From the NCBI GenBank assembly GCA_009869945.1, contig WIXG01000095.1, positions 1 to 64,000 on the forward strand: a stretch of 64,000 nt of DNA. Direction: 5' to 3'. Source of the DNA: Mesaphorura yosii. Taxonomy: Eukaryota > Arthropoda > Collembola > Poduromorpha > Tullbergiidae. The position numbers were made by a program, and so were the translations under genes. Below the pieces are notes generated by a model. It did not search any database. It saw nothing but the letters and a program-made list of their open reading frames with translations, and was not told the origin of the DNA. This document shows, piece by piece, positions 36,126 through 47,653 of the stretch. How positions within the stretch are numbered: position 1 is the first letter of the stretch; every line of letters starts with the position of its first letter.

Positions 36126-38214
36126 GATTCGCCGATAATTGACTCACTGGACGTGACAATATGGACTCTCGATTCCGGAGCAGAGCAATTAATTAGCAAA
36201 GTCTTACTGTCACCGTCTCATATTTCCGAATTTTCTGGAGAAGGGAACTGGAACTGCCACTTTCGCTGTGTGCTTTGTAATTATTAGCCTGTTAACATTT
36301 GTGAGTCTGCACTTGCCTGTTGCATTTGGACTTTCTTTTCCAGTCACCCAAACGTTGCAAAGCTTGGAATTCACAATGCGACTTGTTCTATTTCACGTTT
36401 TCACTGCACTGCCAAAATAATTACAACTGAAACTAAACACAAGTCGAGCACTTGAAGGTGTTTACGTCGGTCAGTCGGTCTATTTATTCAATCACTGTCG
36501 ATTCTGTCTAAGAATAAAGCTGAAGATGAAAAGAACCAGAAGTCAAATAAGGTATTAATTTGACTGTCTGCAGGCATCATCTCGCAGGCAGAAAAAGTAA
36601 TATTGGCGAATTAAATCTAATTCACTTCATCACCATCACTCAAGCGTTAAACATCTCAAATGAGCTTATCTATTAATCTTGTGCTGTGCGGGTCCACACT
36701 GTAAGTTGTTATAATGCACGGGAACGGAGTTGATGGAATCTCCTTGAAAGGTCACGGTCAGATTAAAATGCGTGTTTCCACGTCCTGCCCACTTTTGTTT
36801 GTCCACCTCCGTTTGACGCTTGTCAGGTTGACCATGGACGTTGAATGCTAGTGGGATCTCCATTACCAAAATTAACAAGTCCGAAACCTGGAGCCGACCA
36901 TGGACAAATGCGTGAAGAAGCGTTTAGTATTTACTTAACACGTGTAAATGAATTGCACACTATTCGCTATCCATTTACTTATAGTGCAAATTGTCGAAAT
37001 TGCAATTTACTTCACTTCAGACTTTTGACTTTGGCTTGTTCCGAGTTCACCGGGCTCATTCACGCTTCGTTTGATGAGTTCCGCTTAATTTGGAAGTCAC
37101 GGCCAACTGAACTGAACTTCAATTATCACAATTACCAGCAGAAAGTGGAATTTGCATGGGAATGGCTCACTTCGTCGGCTAAGTTTAGAAATCTGTTTCG
37201 CTTTGTTTGCGTGTGCTTTCTACTTGGGATGATTCGCAACTGGTTAACTGATGTTGACAAGGTTCAATCCGGCGTCGGCACTGCAGCAGCAGCAGACTGG
37301 ACAGTAAACTAGTTAATCCAGGTTAATCCTTAAAAGTTACAGTCACTGCAGCGGTCAGCAAGCTAGAAACACAGTAGCGCACGGCACAAACGTCTACAGA
37401 CAGCCGCAAAGGAAAATAATCTTGACTTCTTGACCACAAATACCGAATGCGACTGTCACTTTAATTGGTTTTAATGACGAAATTAAAGCGAATTAAGGAA
37501 TGTACTTCGTCCACAGCCGCAGAGCAGCCGAATGAATAGGAAGCAGAAATGAATTGCCACTGCCACACTTCATTAAAATCACGAATTCATGACTGAGTCG
37601 GCTTACGTTACTTACGTAATGTAAATATTATTGCGACATTTTCAACTGCTGAGAGGATGAGACCCAACGGCCGGATTATTAATACCGTGCCGTGCGAAGC
37701 CGTGGTGAGCCTTATCTTGCATGTACTTTTCCACGCGCCGCGACGACACAACTGGGAAACAGGAACAAAAATGACATTGACATTGCGTGCCAAATCTAGA
37801 AGTAACACTTTAGGAGCTAAAGAGCTGTAGTTTAGTCGTCGTTAAGTGGTGTAACTAGAAGGTTACGTGTCATTTAGGGCCGGAGTCCGTGCAGTTTTAT
37901 TGGGACAAATGCCAACTAAGCCAAACCACTACCGCACACAACACAGGAGAGTAATTTATACAGTGTTAATGAAGTCAATGTTGAGCCGCTTTCAATGTTA
38001 AGTTTGATTAGTCAGAGTCCGACCACATCATCGCCACATTTGCTTTAGGCATGTTATGGAATTTGCGACTCTTGAATCTTGAAACTATTTCTGACGAGTC
38101 TAGCGCAGTGCAGAGATTGTCTTCCTTATCCCGTCACTACATAATTAAACCCGTAAATATCAACACGCGCACTACACAAGTTCTTGATTATAGTTGGCTG
38201 GTATTTGTATCCTC
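36126..38214. other. Upstream region of GPCR 1, no supported gene
   Basis: About 2.1 kb. The ORF at 36845-37312 (+) starts at a non-ATG codon and shows no family features. The region probably holds the promoter and 5' UTR of the GPCR and the 3' UTR of the - strand gene ending at 38215. Confidence 0.5.
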
Positions 38215-39420
38215 TTATTCCTCTCCCGGCTCCGGTTTTACGGTTTTGGAATTTGGAAGATAAATCTTGTCGCTGTCGTAAGAGTTCATTTCTCTCAATG
38301 CCAAGCTCGGCAACTGTAACTCGATCGCTGATGCAGCTAATTTGACACCTGAAGACTTGCAAAAGAGTTCTTTCGGCTTCGGAAATGTCGTTGGTTGTTC
38401 GCTCTTGACGATCAACTAAAAATTGCAATTGCAGTGCAGAAACGCAATTAAGATTAATCCTTAGCACGAGAAGCAAGGACATTGCAATTGCAGGCGTTCT
38501 TACGTCGTTGTTCGCTGCTCGCCTTTTCTCTAGCCGTTGACGTGCTTCTGCTTTGCGAGCTCTCAATTTCTGGGCGAATGTGAAATTCATGCACATGAGT
38601 TCCTTATCTGGTGCCAGTCTTCCTTTGCATTCATTTCCAGACGTGGTTAACTTCTTTTTGGCTCCTGAACGGGAGAGGTCGACAAGGTAGGTGGTTGCAA
38701 CTCACAGTGATGTTATTTAAAATCGATTAAATCCACTTACCAGCACAGCCATCAGGCGCGTTTGCCTTCGATGTAATTGGTTCACCCTCTTTGATAAGTT
38801 CTTGCAGCTTTGAATTTGAGTCAACAAGCTCCCAGAACGCTTTACATTTCTGTTTGCTCACTGAAGCGTGGTCGTTCACATTTCCCTGCCCGGCGACGGT
38901 GGCTTCGTCGGTTTCGGAGGCGCCAAATCTTCCAAAATCATGCCCTTGTTCAATTAATGTGCTTTCGAATGTGATCATATGCTTCCTTCGACTCGAGCAT
39001 GAACCCGATACACCCTTGTCATCAGCATCGCTTCGCTCGTATTGGCCGATGTGAGGGCAGACTCCAGTTGCTTCGTACACTGGGGTATCTGGGGAAGGGT
39101 TTGTAACACTTTCTCCAGCCTCATCAGTACTGAGAGCAGGAATCTTCTCTTGAAGCATAATTTTCTCCTGAGCCCCTGGCAAAAGTTTCTGAGCAAACGT
39201 ATCTAAATATTCTTGCTTTTTTAGCTCTAGCCACGGTGTATACAGATTGCTTGTCCGGCTCCTGCGTCGTCATACGGTGCGGCGGATCCCAATATTTTAC
39301 TCACAGATTTTGGAAGCAAGCCAGTGGTTCTGTGGGACCACGGCCATGGGAAAGTTTTGTTTGACCCAAGGGCACTTTCTGGAGTTTGCACCACGACACT
39401 TGGTAACTTTGATTCAACAT
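38215..39420 (-). CDS. Unidentified basic/coiled-coil protein
   Basis: Four exons join in phase: 39420-39305, 39261-38741, 38664-38504 and 38415-38215, giving 332 aa. The ATG at 39420 is followed by a 38-codon frame ending at a GTGAGT donor; the 43-bp intron ends CGACGCAG. Features in order: a short N-terminal segment, a helical piece (WLELKKQEYLDTFAQKLLPG), an acidic Ser/Thr-rich middle, a second helix (KAFWELVDSNSKLQELIKEG), a strongly basic helix (FAQKLRARKAEARQRLEKRR) and a tail ending KTVKPEPGEE. There is no signal peptide or membrane segment. The basic helix could bind nucleic acid or form a coiled coil. I do not recognise the family. Four phase-consistent exons argue for a real gene. 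Confidence 0.65.
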
Positions 39421-40016
39421 TATGAATCCTGATTTAATTGTGCGGTTTAGGATTAAATTCTAAACAGGAAATAATGTTAATGGCGAACTTGAAACTTAAT
39501 CAAATCACACAACGAATACAATAGACGACGCAGGAGCCAGAAAAGCTATCTATACACTGTGGCTCTAGCTCAAAGGAGTGGATGATAATTGCAATTGAGG
39601 CCACTGCATGCCATTTTATTAACATTTATTTAATATAGTTGCAGTGCTTAAGATTTAAGCCATGAGAACAATTATTATTAGACAGTTTAGTACCAAGATT
39701 CATCGAAATGGTTTCTTGAAGATTCTAGAACTGTCTTGACTAACGTTTCTTTCTACGGACGCGTGTTGCTGTCGATGATGTAGTGGAAGCTGTGGGTGCC
39801 GCCGTTAAAGTTGTTGATATAGACGTTGGAGTTCCAACATTATTGGACCATTGTTGTTGGATGATTTGCTTTCTGCAGATAAAGAATTTCCGGAACAGCG
39901 AAGTAAGATTGCTGAATGTTGTGTGTTGTCAGATTCATCGATATCTACTTTTGTGCACAGAAATCGAAAGGATGTTGTCGAAGCTTGCATTGTATTTGAG
40001 AGCACTAGTCACTATT
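39421..40016. other. Intergenic, no supported gene
   Basis: Contains a minus-strand open stretch (about 39747-39917) that could encode a Thr/Ser-rich tail ending RVRRKKR if spliced to the gene at 40420. I could not find a model that was clearly better than the simpler two-exon one, so it is left as possible 3' UTR or alternative exon. Confidence 0.35.
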
Positions 40017-40420
40017 TCAGTCTAACATGCCGTGCTGTCCACGCCAAGATCCACTGGCACGATGGCAGGAGTCTGAAGGAGTAGAATTATGAAAGATTGA
40101 GGGAATAGCCGGAGTGCGAATGGAGTAATTAAAGCTTTGTTTCAATGAAACCCCAGCAAAGGTACCAGCAGTAGCAGCACAGTAGAACGATTTGAACAAA
40201 TTGAAGAATTTGCAGTAATTCATCAGAACTGCAAATTGAGACAAGAAATTGGCGAAGAGTCACTCTGGGACGAATTATTTCTTTGGCGAAACAACGGTGA
40301 GAAGCATTGCTGTAATCAACTCAAGGAATAACTCAGCTCACAGATCAATGACGCAAGCAAAATCAAAAAAGTCTGGTAATACAAGTTGTGTTTGTATACA
40401 GTTTTGCTGGATGTCTTCAT
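40017..40420 (-). CDS. Possible small hydrophobic/secreted protein
   Basis: Two exons, 40420-40342 and 40228-40017, join in phase across a GTGAGC...TTTGCAG intron, giving 96 aa. The N-terminus MKTSSKTVYKHNLYYQTFLI followed by LLASLIFLMNY looks like a signal anchor or transmembrane helix. A second weakly hydrophobic stretch (CAATAGTFAGVSL) follows, then a polar tail. There is no recognised family. The ATG lies only 54 bp from the ATG of the divergent NUBPL gene, so the two may share a promoter. The model rests on signal-like composition and splice phase only, and an alternative 3' exon exists downstream. Confidence 0.35.
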
Positions 40421-40474
40421 CTCAATCAATCACCTAAACAGACGGGGAAGTAGATCAGTGCAAACTACGCCAAA

Positions 40475-41792
40475 ATGACTGCGGTGTGTACAATTAACCG
40501 ATTGCCAACTTTGACCAGCGCTTTCCTACGAGCGAAGTTAAGCAAGTGCTCTCGTTCCAGTCATGAACGCAATCACGTTTTTGAAAGTTGTGCTTCACCT
40601 CTACTAAGGTATAGCAGGCTCTTCTCAACCAGCAGGCACAATAAAGATAAATTGACGGCTCATCAGCTTGAAATGATGGCAAAGGGTCTACCAAAAAGGA
40701 AATCGATCGATGGCGTTCAGCACGTCGTCCTGGTGGCTTCCGGTAAAGGAGGAGTTGGGAAATCGACAGTGGCAGGTGCGTGTACCAAAAATGTACTTGG
40801 CTCACAATAAGCAGTATCAAATTACGCATTTGATTTGTTGTACTTGTAGTGAACCTTGCTGTACGGCTCAAGAAAGAATACCCCTCGAAAAGTATTGGAT
40901 TGCTTGATGCTGACATTTACGGGCCTTCGTTGCCGATTATGATGAACTTGAAAGGAATGGAACCTGAAATGAACTCAAGTATGTCGCAGCATCTTCAAGT
41001 AACGTATTGCCAGATAGCTGCACTGACATTTGCACCTTTTCCTGTATTGTCAGAAAATTTAATGATACCGCTGATTAACCACGGAATCAAATGCATGTCC
41101 ATGGGTTTCTTGGTAAAGGAAGGAGCACCGATTGTTTGGAGAGGGTTGATGATTATGCAAGCTATTGAGAGGCTACTACGTGGTGTGGATTGGAATCCAT
41201 TGGATGTTCTGGTCGTGGACATGCCACCAGGAACGGGAGACACTCAGCTTTCCATTGCACAAAGCGTGGTAGTTGATGGTGAGTTTTTGACCCTTCATTA
41301 GGTCTGCTAACAATGACGTCACTTCCTCTGTCGGTTATTACTGTTTACATTTACATAATTCAGGGGCTGTGATTGTGACAACTCCTCAAGACGTCGCCGT
41401 ACAAGATGCTCTAAAGGGTGCTCTAATGTTCACAAAGACGAACGTAGATTTAATTGGTTTCGTGGTAAATATGGGAAGCTATCATTGTCCATCCTGCAAA
41501 GCCATCTCCAAAGTTCCAAGTAAATCGCTGGAAAAATTGAAATCGCATGGTGACATAATCGGAGAATTACCTTTTGACTTGGATATCAGCTCGTCCTGTG
41601 ATGATGGCAACCCGATTACTTTGCAGAATCAAATCTATGTAACTACATTGTGCAAGAAGTTACGCAGCCAGAGATTATAAATCATGATCGTATTGTTTGT
41701 TATCATTGCAGGCAGCAGAGTTCGGGAAAATCGCGAAAGTGGTCGTGAGTATGCTGGAGGACAAAAAGAACAGGCGTGACGTTGTCAGTTAG
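40475..41792 (+). CDS. NUBPL: NUBPL/Ind1, mitochondrial complex I Fe-S assembly factor
   Basis: A P-loop NTPase of the Mrp/NBP35 family that delivers Fe-S clusters to respiratory complex I. Five exons join in phase: 40475-40775, 40850-40978, 41054-41278, 41364-41638 and 41712-41792, giving 336 aa. The first 60 or so residues are basic and Ser/Arg-rich with almost no acid, as in a mitochondrial presequence. [12 protein letters not shown] leads into the deviant Walker A motif [12 protein letters not shown]. Then [32 protein letters not shown]-like IVWRGLM, the Walker B-like [17 protein letters not shown] and the cluster-binding CPSC in YHCPSCKA follow. All are hallmark positions. The second intron is 75 bp, in frame and without a stop, so it is open if retained. 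The last junction (41638/41712) is the least certain. Confidence 0.9.
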
Positions 41793-42367
41793 CGATTATC
41801 TGGATTGACTCACATGACACACTTTCAATTTTATACAAGCAAACATATTGCATTTTCCATTTGTTCAAATCGTTGAGCCAATGCTTAATTAGTGCCAATT
41901 CTAGCATTAGCTACGTGCTTGTGATAATACTGAAGCATTTCGCAACAAATTCTAAGAATTATTGATCTTTGTGCAGTGTTGTGTAATTATTTCGTAAGTT
42001 AAAATGTAAGAAGAAGTTCGCAAGGCAAGAGGCAGCCAGTTACAACCCGCTTTAATTGACTTTGGGCACAAGGTAGTTTATGGCGAGTGTCGGACCAACA
42101 GCGTTGTGAGATTCAACGAATAGTCCTAGTCTAGTTAGTTATTACTAATTGTAAACTATTTATACTCACTCAATTTGCATTTAAGTAACTTCATTAAAAA
42201 TACTGCACGCGGCATGCGCTGCAGCCATTTAACTAGTTATTGGTTAATTTACTGTCGGTATCTGCATTTTGGCTAGCTCCAGTTTGTTTGCCTTTTCTAT
42301 TGTCTTTCGCTGCGGTGCGACCTTTTGATTTAATTATGTCGTCGAGAATAAAGTGTAGGTCGGATTA
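41793..42367. other. Intergenic, NUBPL to GPCR 2
   Basis: 3' flank of NUBPL and 5' flank of the GPCR. It is A/T-rich and no other feature is seen. Confidence 0.5.
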
Positions 42368-43613
42368 ATGACCACCCCATTCAGTAAAGCCGGCATTGAT
42401 ATAAGCGAGGAAGAGGACTTTAGACTCTACGTGTTTGGGATACTTCTTATCACGATATGCATCCTCGGCCTGGTGGGAAACACGTTGACAATTTTTGTGC
42501 TGTGCCGGAAGGAAATGCGAGTGTCCATCGTTTGGCTAATTGTTGGGCTGCTCCTGTGCGATTCTTGCTATCTGATTTGCTCGCTTGTGATCGATGGATT
42601 CCCTGCCATGTTGGACTACCTTATGGGAGCCGAGATTTATTTACCCGAAAATTCGTTTGCGATTGAAGCAGCAGGTATGAGACGTTTCCACGCGCTACCT
42701 GCTACAAGTACAAAATTGTTCATCGTCGTCGCTAGTCGTCCCTTTGTTTTTGTTTAGCACAAACTGGGTCAATCTATTTCACGATCGCGATAAGTGTGGA
42801 GCGCTTCATTGTTGTCCTGTATCCACTTAAAGCCCGACATCTTTGCACGCATTTTAACTCAAGGGCGGCCTGCATTGTTGTGTGCATCCTTTCGGCCTCA
42901 CTGGGATTGACGTACTACTGCTTGTACAAGCGGTAAGAGTTAATTGCCTTACTCCTCAATAATACTTCGTCTAATTCTGATCGATTTCTTCGTCCTTTGT
43001 CGCAGGGCGTTCTTCATCGCAGGCGATGTCGTACTCGCCGCATTTCAGTTCATTCTTCCCATTTCTCTCCTGGCATTTCTAAATCTTTCGATTTACCGTG
43101 CTGTAAGTTGAAATCAGAATTCACAGACTCAAAGAATGGATTCACAGACTAAAGCATCCTGTTGATCTTGCGTTTCAGGTCAGGAAGGCTGCCGAAACAC
43201 GATCCACCCTGCGCCAAGCGTCAGGAGCCGATTTGTCCATCACGAAAATGCTGCTGGCCGTCGTCCTCGTCTTTGCTATAACTTACATCCCACTGCTTAT
43301 GGAATTCGTCTTTTACCATTGTAACCGCTCTCGGCGTGTCCTGGTCGAAAACGACAGCGTCGAACTGCTCGACACAATTCTAAGATCGGACTGGGATTAC
43401 ATTCCGATCATCGCTCGGCTGACAGTCGCTTTAAATTGTTCTGTTAACTTTATCATTTATTGCGTGGCTGGCACCCGATTCAGGAAAGTGGTTGTAGATT
43501 TATGTAAGCAAATGTCCTGCTCGGAGTCTTGCAAGAGTAGCTCGAATGCAGTGAGAGAATCCGTTCGAAATTTGATTAGATACCCAAACAAATCGAGTAC
43601 AAATAGTACGTAA
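42368..43613 (+). CDS. FMRFamide-receptor-like GPCR 2
   Basis: Class A neuropeptide receptor. Four exons join in phase: 42368-42674, 42758-42932, 43006-43102 and 43179-43613, giving 337 aa. TM1 has GLVGNTLTIFVL. TM3 reads AQTGSIYFTIAISVERFIVV, followed by YPLKARHLCT, a pattern I associate with insect FMRFamide receptors. TM5 includes FQFILPISLLAFLNLSIY. TM7 ends NCSVNFIIYC in place of NPxxY. The TM3-top cysteine is missing. The intracellular tail is short, with a CKQMSCSESCKSS cluster that could be palmitoylated. It shares two intron positions with GPCR 1 (phase 1 before AQT, phase 0 after TM5) and has one more (before RAFFIAGD). The ligand is inferred by family. Confidence 0.8.
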
Positions 43614-44376
43614 TATTAGTTGGTAGTGGTCAGCTGGACTGGCCCTTAATTTTATTTAGAAATTCTTCATTCTAAGAAGTGATCAGTGATCATGATATGA
43701 ACCTTTTATTGCGAAGAGTTCATTTGTATTCGTACAGAATCAACAGAATTGTAAGGAGTTGGCTATGACGCTCTGATAGTCAGATTGTCTAAATAAGTAG
43801 TAATAAAAGCTTGTAAAAGGCACAGGTACAACAACACAAGGTCAGTAAAACCTGCATTTACTACAGACTAGACTAGCCCTAAGTATCATAAAGCTAAGCT
43901 CGTAACTAACAACAATCTTGTTCGGTGGAGTGTCTCTGGATAACATGCATAGAACTCACAATTCATGCGTCTTCCGTGCTCATCATAAGATGCCCCTTAT
44001 CACAATCTATAATCTGTCATTATAAATACAAGCGCAGTGCAGTACCGAACGATAACAAATCATCAGTCGTCTATCTCGTCTACTTGTACTTGGCTAATGT
44101 ATACTTGGCCGTTGGTAAGCTAAAGCTAATACAAAGTGGTTATGATTTGTGTAGTTGTGCTTATTGCTGATAGTCATCAAGGTAAAGCTAGGAAATGGTT
44201 TGTCGTGATTGACTAGGACTTAAATAAAGATAAAGAGTGCAAATACAAAAGTAGGAAGGAAAAATGGCTAATCGTCAACATTGACTGTGAACTAGGGTAC
44301 TCACAAGGCACGGCACGAGCAATACTACAGTTTTACAATTAAGTACGTCAATGACCGACGGTCTGGCTGTGCCTGA
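43614..44376. other. Convergent intergenic region
   Basis: 3' flanks of GPCR 2 (+) and the SLC35-type transporter (-). AATAAA at 43802-43807 is a candidate polyadenylation signal for the GPCR. No gene is supported. Confidence 0.5.
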
Positions 44377-45724
44377 CTACACATCTTCGTCAACCATCTT
44401 CTTCAATTCTTCTTGGATCACACTTGTTCGGTTTGGTGTCTGGTTTACGACAGGACTCATGGCATACAGGAACGTTGCACCAGTGACGATCCCAATTGCC
44501 AACACAGTATTTAGACCAATCTCAATACCAAAGAATATGTAACACAGAACCGCAGTGAACATGAGCTCCAGTGCGGACGCGTAAGTCTTGAGGATAGAAT
44601 TCAGCTGTGACAAGAAGAAACTCGTCACGATGCCAATTGCGGCATTGTTGAATACGAGCAGCAGTACAACTGGATTTGACAAGATTTGCAGAAATGCGTC
44701 CAGTCCAAAGTATTCTCCAAACAGGATAATGGCACCAGCATTGCATAGAATTGAGTCGAAGTAAAGACAAGTGTTTTGAATGAGGAGATTGATAGACGCT
44801 GTTTCGGGCGACTTGAAGATGTATTCATTGTATACACCAGCAGAAGAGGACGCAAACACTTGTACAAGAATTAGCAGCAGTCCGATAACATCAAGACTTT
44901 TCTCCGATTTTGAAGAATCTGTTGCAGTATTAAAATGCAATTCTTTCACCATGCATCCAAGTGTAAGCAATAGCAGTGATGTCCATTGCAAAAAGCTCAG
45001 CTTCTTCTTGAATAAAATCTATAAAGGAAAGAGGAAGCAATTTGGAAATTGCAAAAGTGCACCCAACAATTTAACTAAACTTTAATTCAAAGCCGGCTCA
45101 TTGTCAGGTTACGTAAAACTTACCTGGAAGACTACACCAGTTACTACAACTCGGAATTGCAGAAGTAAAAAATATGTAGTTGGGTCGAACTTGGATAAAT
45201 TCGTATAACTTAAATTATTGTATAAACAGTACAATATCGCTGGTATCATGTAGTATCCAAACACTGCAACCCAAATAATAAGCAATTTAGCAACAGGTTT
45301 ACAGGTATACAAAATAACTGCAGAAGTTAGAGCTAAGACTTACTTTTCGGGTACTTAAAAAGTTCGGCGAAAAAAGTGGAGATTGATTTTGAATGAGGAT
45401 CATTGGTACCACTGTTTGTTCGGCGATCATCAAATACTTTATGTAGATTAGTTGTAAACAATGTGACAGTCATAATTAATTTCACGACTTCGGTAAGTAG
45501 GACAGCTGCTTTAGTGTTGTAGCTATATCCGTGCTGACTATTTTGCGACCAAGTGACCAACAAACCTAGACGAAAAGCACATACTCATTACGATTAAGAG
45601 AAAAGAAGACCGCCTTATCAGGATCGTACTCCTTACCTTGATTAATAAATAGCGCCATATACAAGATGAAGATGATGAAGCTTGTTTTTGTTGGAAATAA
45701 TTCAGTCCATTTTAAAGTAGCCAT
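44377..45724 (-). CDS. SLC35A-type nucleotide-sugar transporter
   Basis: A multi-pass Golgi/ER antiporter of the SLC35A family, which exchanges nucleotide sugars for nucleoside monophosphates. Four exons join in phase: 45724-45637, 45565-45344, 45263-45124 and 45018-44377, giving 363 aa. Landmarks include LLVTWSQNSQ, KAAVLLTEVVKLIMTVTL, IPAILYCLYNNLSYTNLSKF, DPTTYFLLLQFRVVVTGVVF, KKKLSFLQWTSLLLLTLG, an IYNE-like VYNEYIFK and a C-terminal run of hydrophobic helices. Overall order resembles SLC35A4/A5 and the CMP-sialate/UDP-sugar transporters. The exact sugar cannot be read from sequence. ATG 45724 was chosen over an in-frame upstream ATG at 45763 because it starts directly before the first family-like segment. 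The C-tail ELKKMVDEDV has no clear ER-retention signal. Confidence 0.85.
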
Positions 45725-47653
45725 TGCGGGCCTTGTCGCGTGGGAGGGCAGAGATAGAATCAATCACCAGTTGAACTGATCACCCACACCGAAGAGATTA
45801 TCGGTGGTCGGTTTCTTCTCCACTCCTCACCCAATTCTATCTCTTCCTGGTGCTGACAGCAGGCTGCATTTGTCCAGTCCATCAGCTCATGATATGTCAA
45901 AGAATTTGTCAAGACTGTCTATCGATTTCTTTTAAATCACTGATGAAAATGGCCGGTTAATATTTAAAGCCTGGGTAGTGTACATGCATTTGTTCTGTAA
46001 AACTTAAAGTACTAATTAAAACTACATAGTATGCAATACACAACAAGTTAAGTAAAGTAGGTTAAACCAGTTAAACGTGTTATTGCTTTTTAACACTTCT
46101 CCTTTCCGCAGGAAATGCAAGCTGAGAACAATACAGCGAAGTGGCATTCCTCTGTCATGCAGTTCTCACTTCATTGCGAATTTGAAATCGCTGGTGGTCG
46201 TGTACACGTGTGCCAAATCTCAAGCGTCGCTTGTCTCACAGTAACCTGCGTCAGTCCGGTGAATTAACTCCAGTTCCAGTGACTCACAACACAAATGCTC
46301 TACCAGAATGGATTTAATTTGCAGATAGCAGTTATCAGTGCAATAACGTACGGCGAGGAAGGCTTGAGTACTTTCTTGTGCCGCGCCGGCAACGCTGATT
46401 GAGGTTAAGCTTCGTCGTTCCCAACCACACCGCCTCATTTCATTTGTCGTTTCTAACCTCATGGATTTGTGCCCCTGCCCTGCACAAGCCCCAAGAATGA
46501 AACGCACTATTACGAATTATGATAAGAATCTCTTGGACATCGGGCTGCATGATGCATAGTTTTGAGAACCGCAATATTTTTCTCGTCGTCTCCTCGTTTA
46601 TCTGTATTTTAAAGTTATGAATATGAATTCAGTTGCTTGGCCTTTCTCGGATGCATTTACGAAATCATAGTTGAAAGGAGGGGCTTCCTGTCCTGGCATT
46701 CTGGACTTTATACTGTGGATGAAAAAACCATACCATGCATGGTAGGATGATGACTGATGTCCATGAACATGAGCTTCTCTTAAAAATTATGCAGACTTAA
46801 TCCTACAACCCACGTTTAACTGCTTCGTGAGTTTGCAGACGAGAACAGCATAAGTATAATCTCCACACAGAGCAAGGGCCGACAGGCATAAACTTGCAAA
46901 TATTTTTTGCACAAAACGTTTAACGTGCTGGTATGAGTCATCCCACGAAACGATTTTGCACACTGTTCGTTCAGTTCTTCATTGTAGTACTACTGCTTAG
47001 TTCTGACTCTGACAAAGACCGATATTATCCAGCTAAGGTTTAGCGAAACCGGTATCGTTGCCGATAAGTGCTGCTTGCTCATCGAATCGAGACAAGCGCA
47101 AACCTGCCTGGGTTTAGGTTTTTCGCAATTCACAGGAAATCTACACTCAACCTCACGTTTTTCTTCATACGTTGGTTCATCGCGACGGTGACGAGATGAA
47201 TGGATTGCACTTCGCAAATTGCATGATGTCATTGTTCACATAATACTGCTTGCATGATGAAATAGTAATAAATTATGGATCCGTACGACTTGATAACGTT
47301 GAAAGCACAGGAAGCAGAAGCGTGTCATAGGCAGTGAGCATTAAAGCTAGCGCAGTTACTTACAAATCGCTTTAACTCGCGACATGTACCTGAAGAGAAA
47401 GAGCTTCGTTTCGTTTACTCGTCGTGGATCTCTTGGCCTTAGTCAGCGTGGGTTGAATTGAAAACGTTTGTAAACAGGGTATAAAGAGTTTGCGTTCGTG
47501 GTAGCTTTCATCAATGCGATTTCGAATTCGCGACAGTACAATTCGAGTTCAGTTCAGCACGAATAAGTGAACTTGTTCACGAAGAGTTTAGCGTTCAACA
47601 CGAGAATTTTTAAGTTCAACCGAACCGAACACGGTATTAATTAAAGTCACATC
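45725..47653. other. Divergent intergenic region
   Basis: About 1.9 kb between the transporter (-) and BCS1 (+). Minus ORFs at 46220-46507 and 46990-47232 lack supporting features. It presumably holds both promoters. I see no clear TATA box. Confidence 0.5.

Noticed and set aside
45569-45637. A 19-26-bp mini-intron in the sugar-transporter gene after the frame SLNRNEY.
   Set aside because: A canonical donor GTAAGG at 45636 gives a normal 71-bp intron and joins the family segment LLVTWSQ directly.
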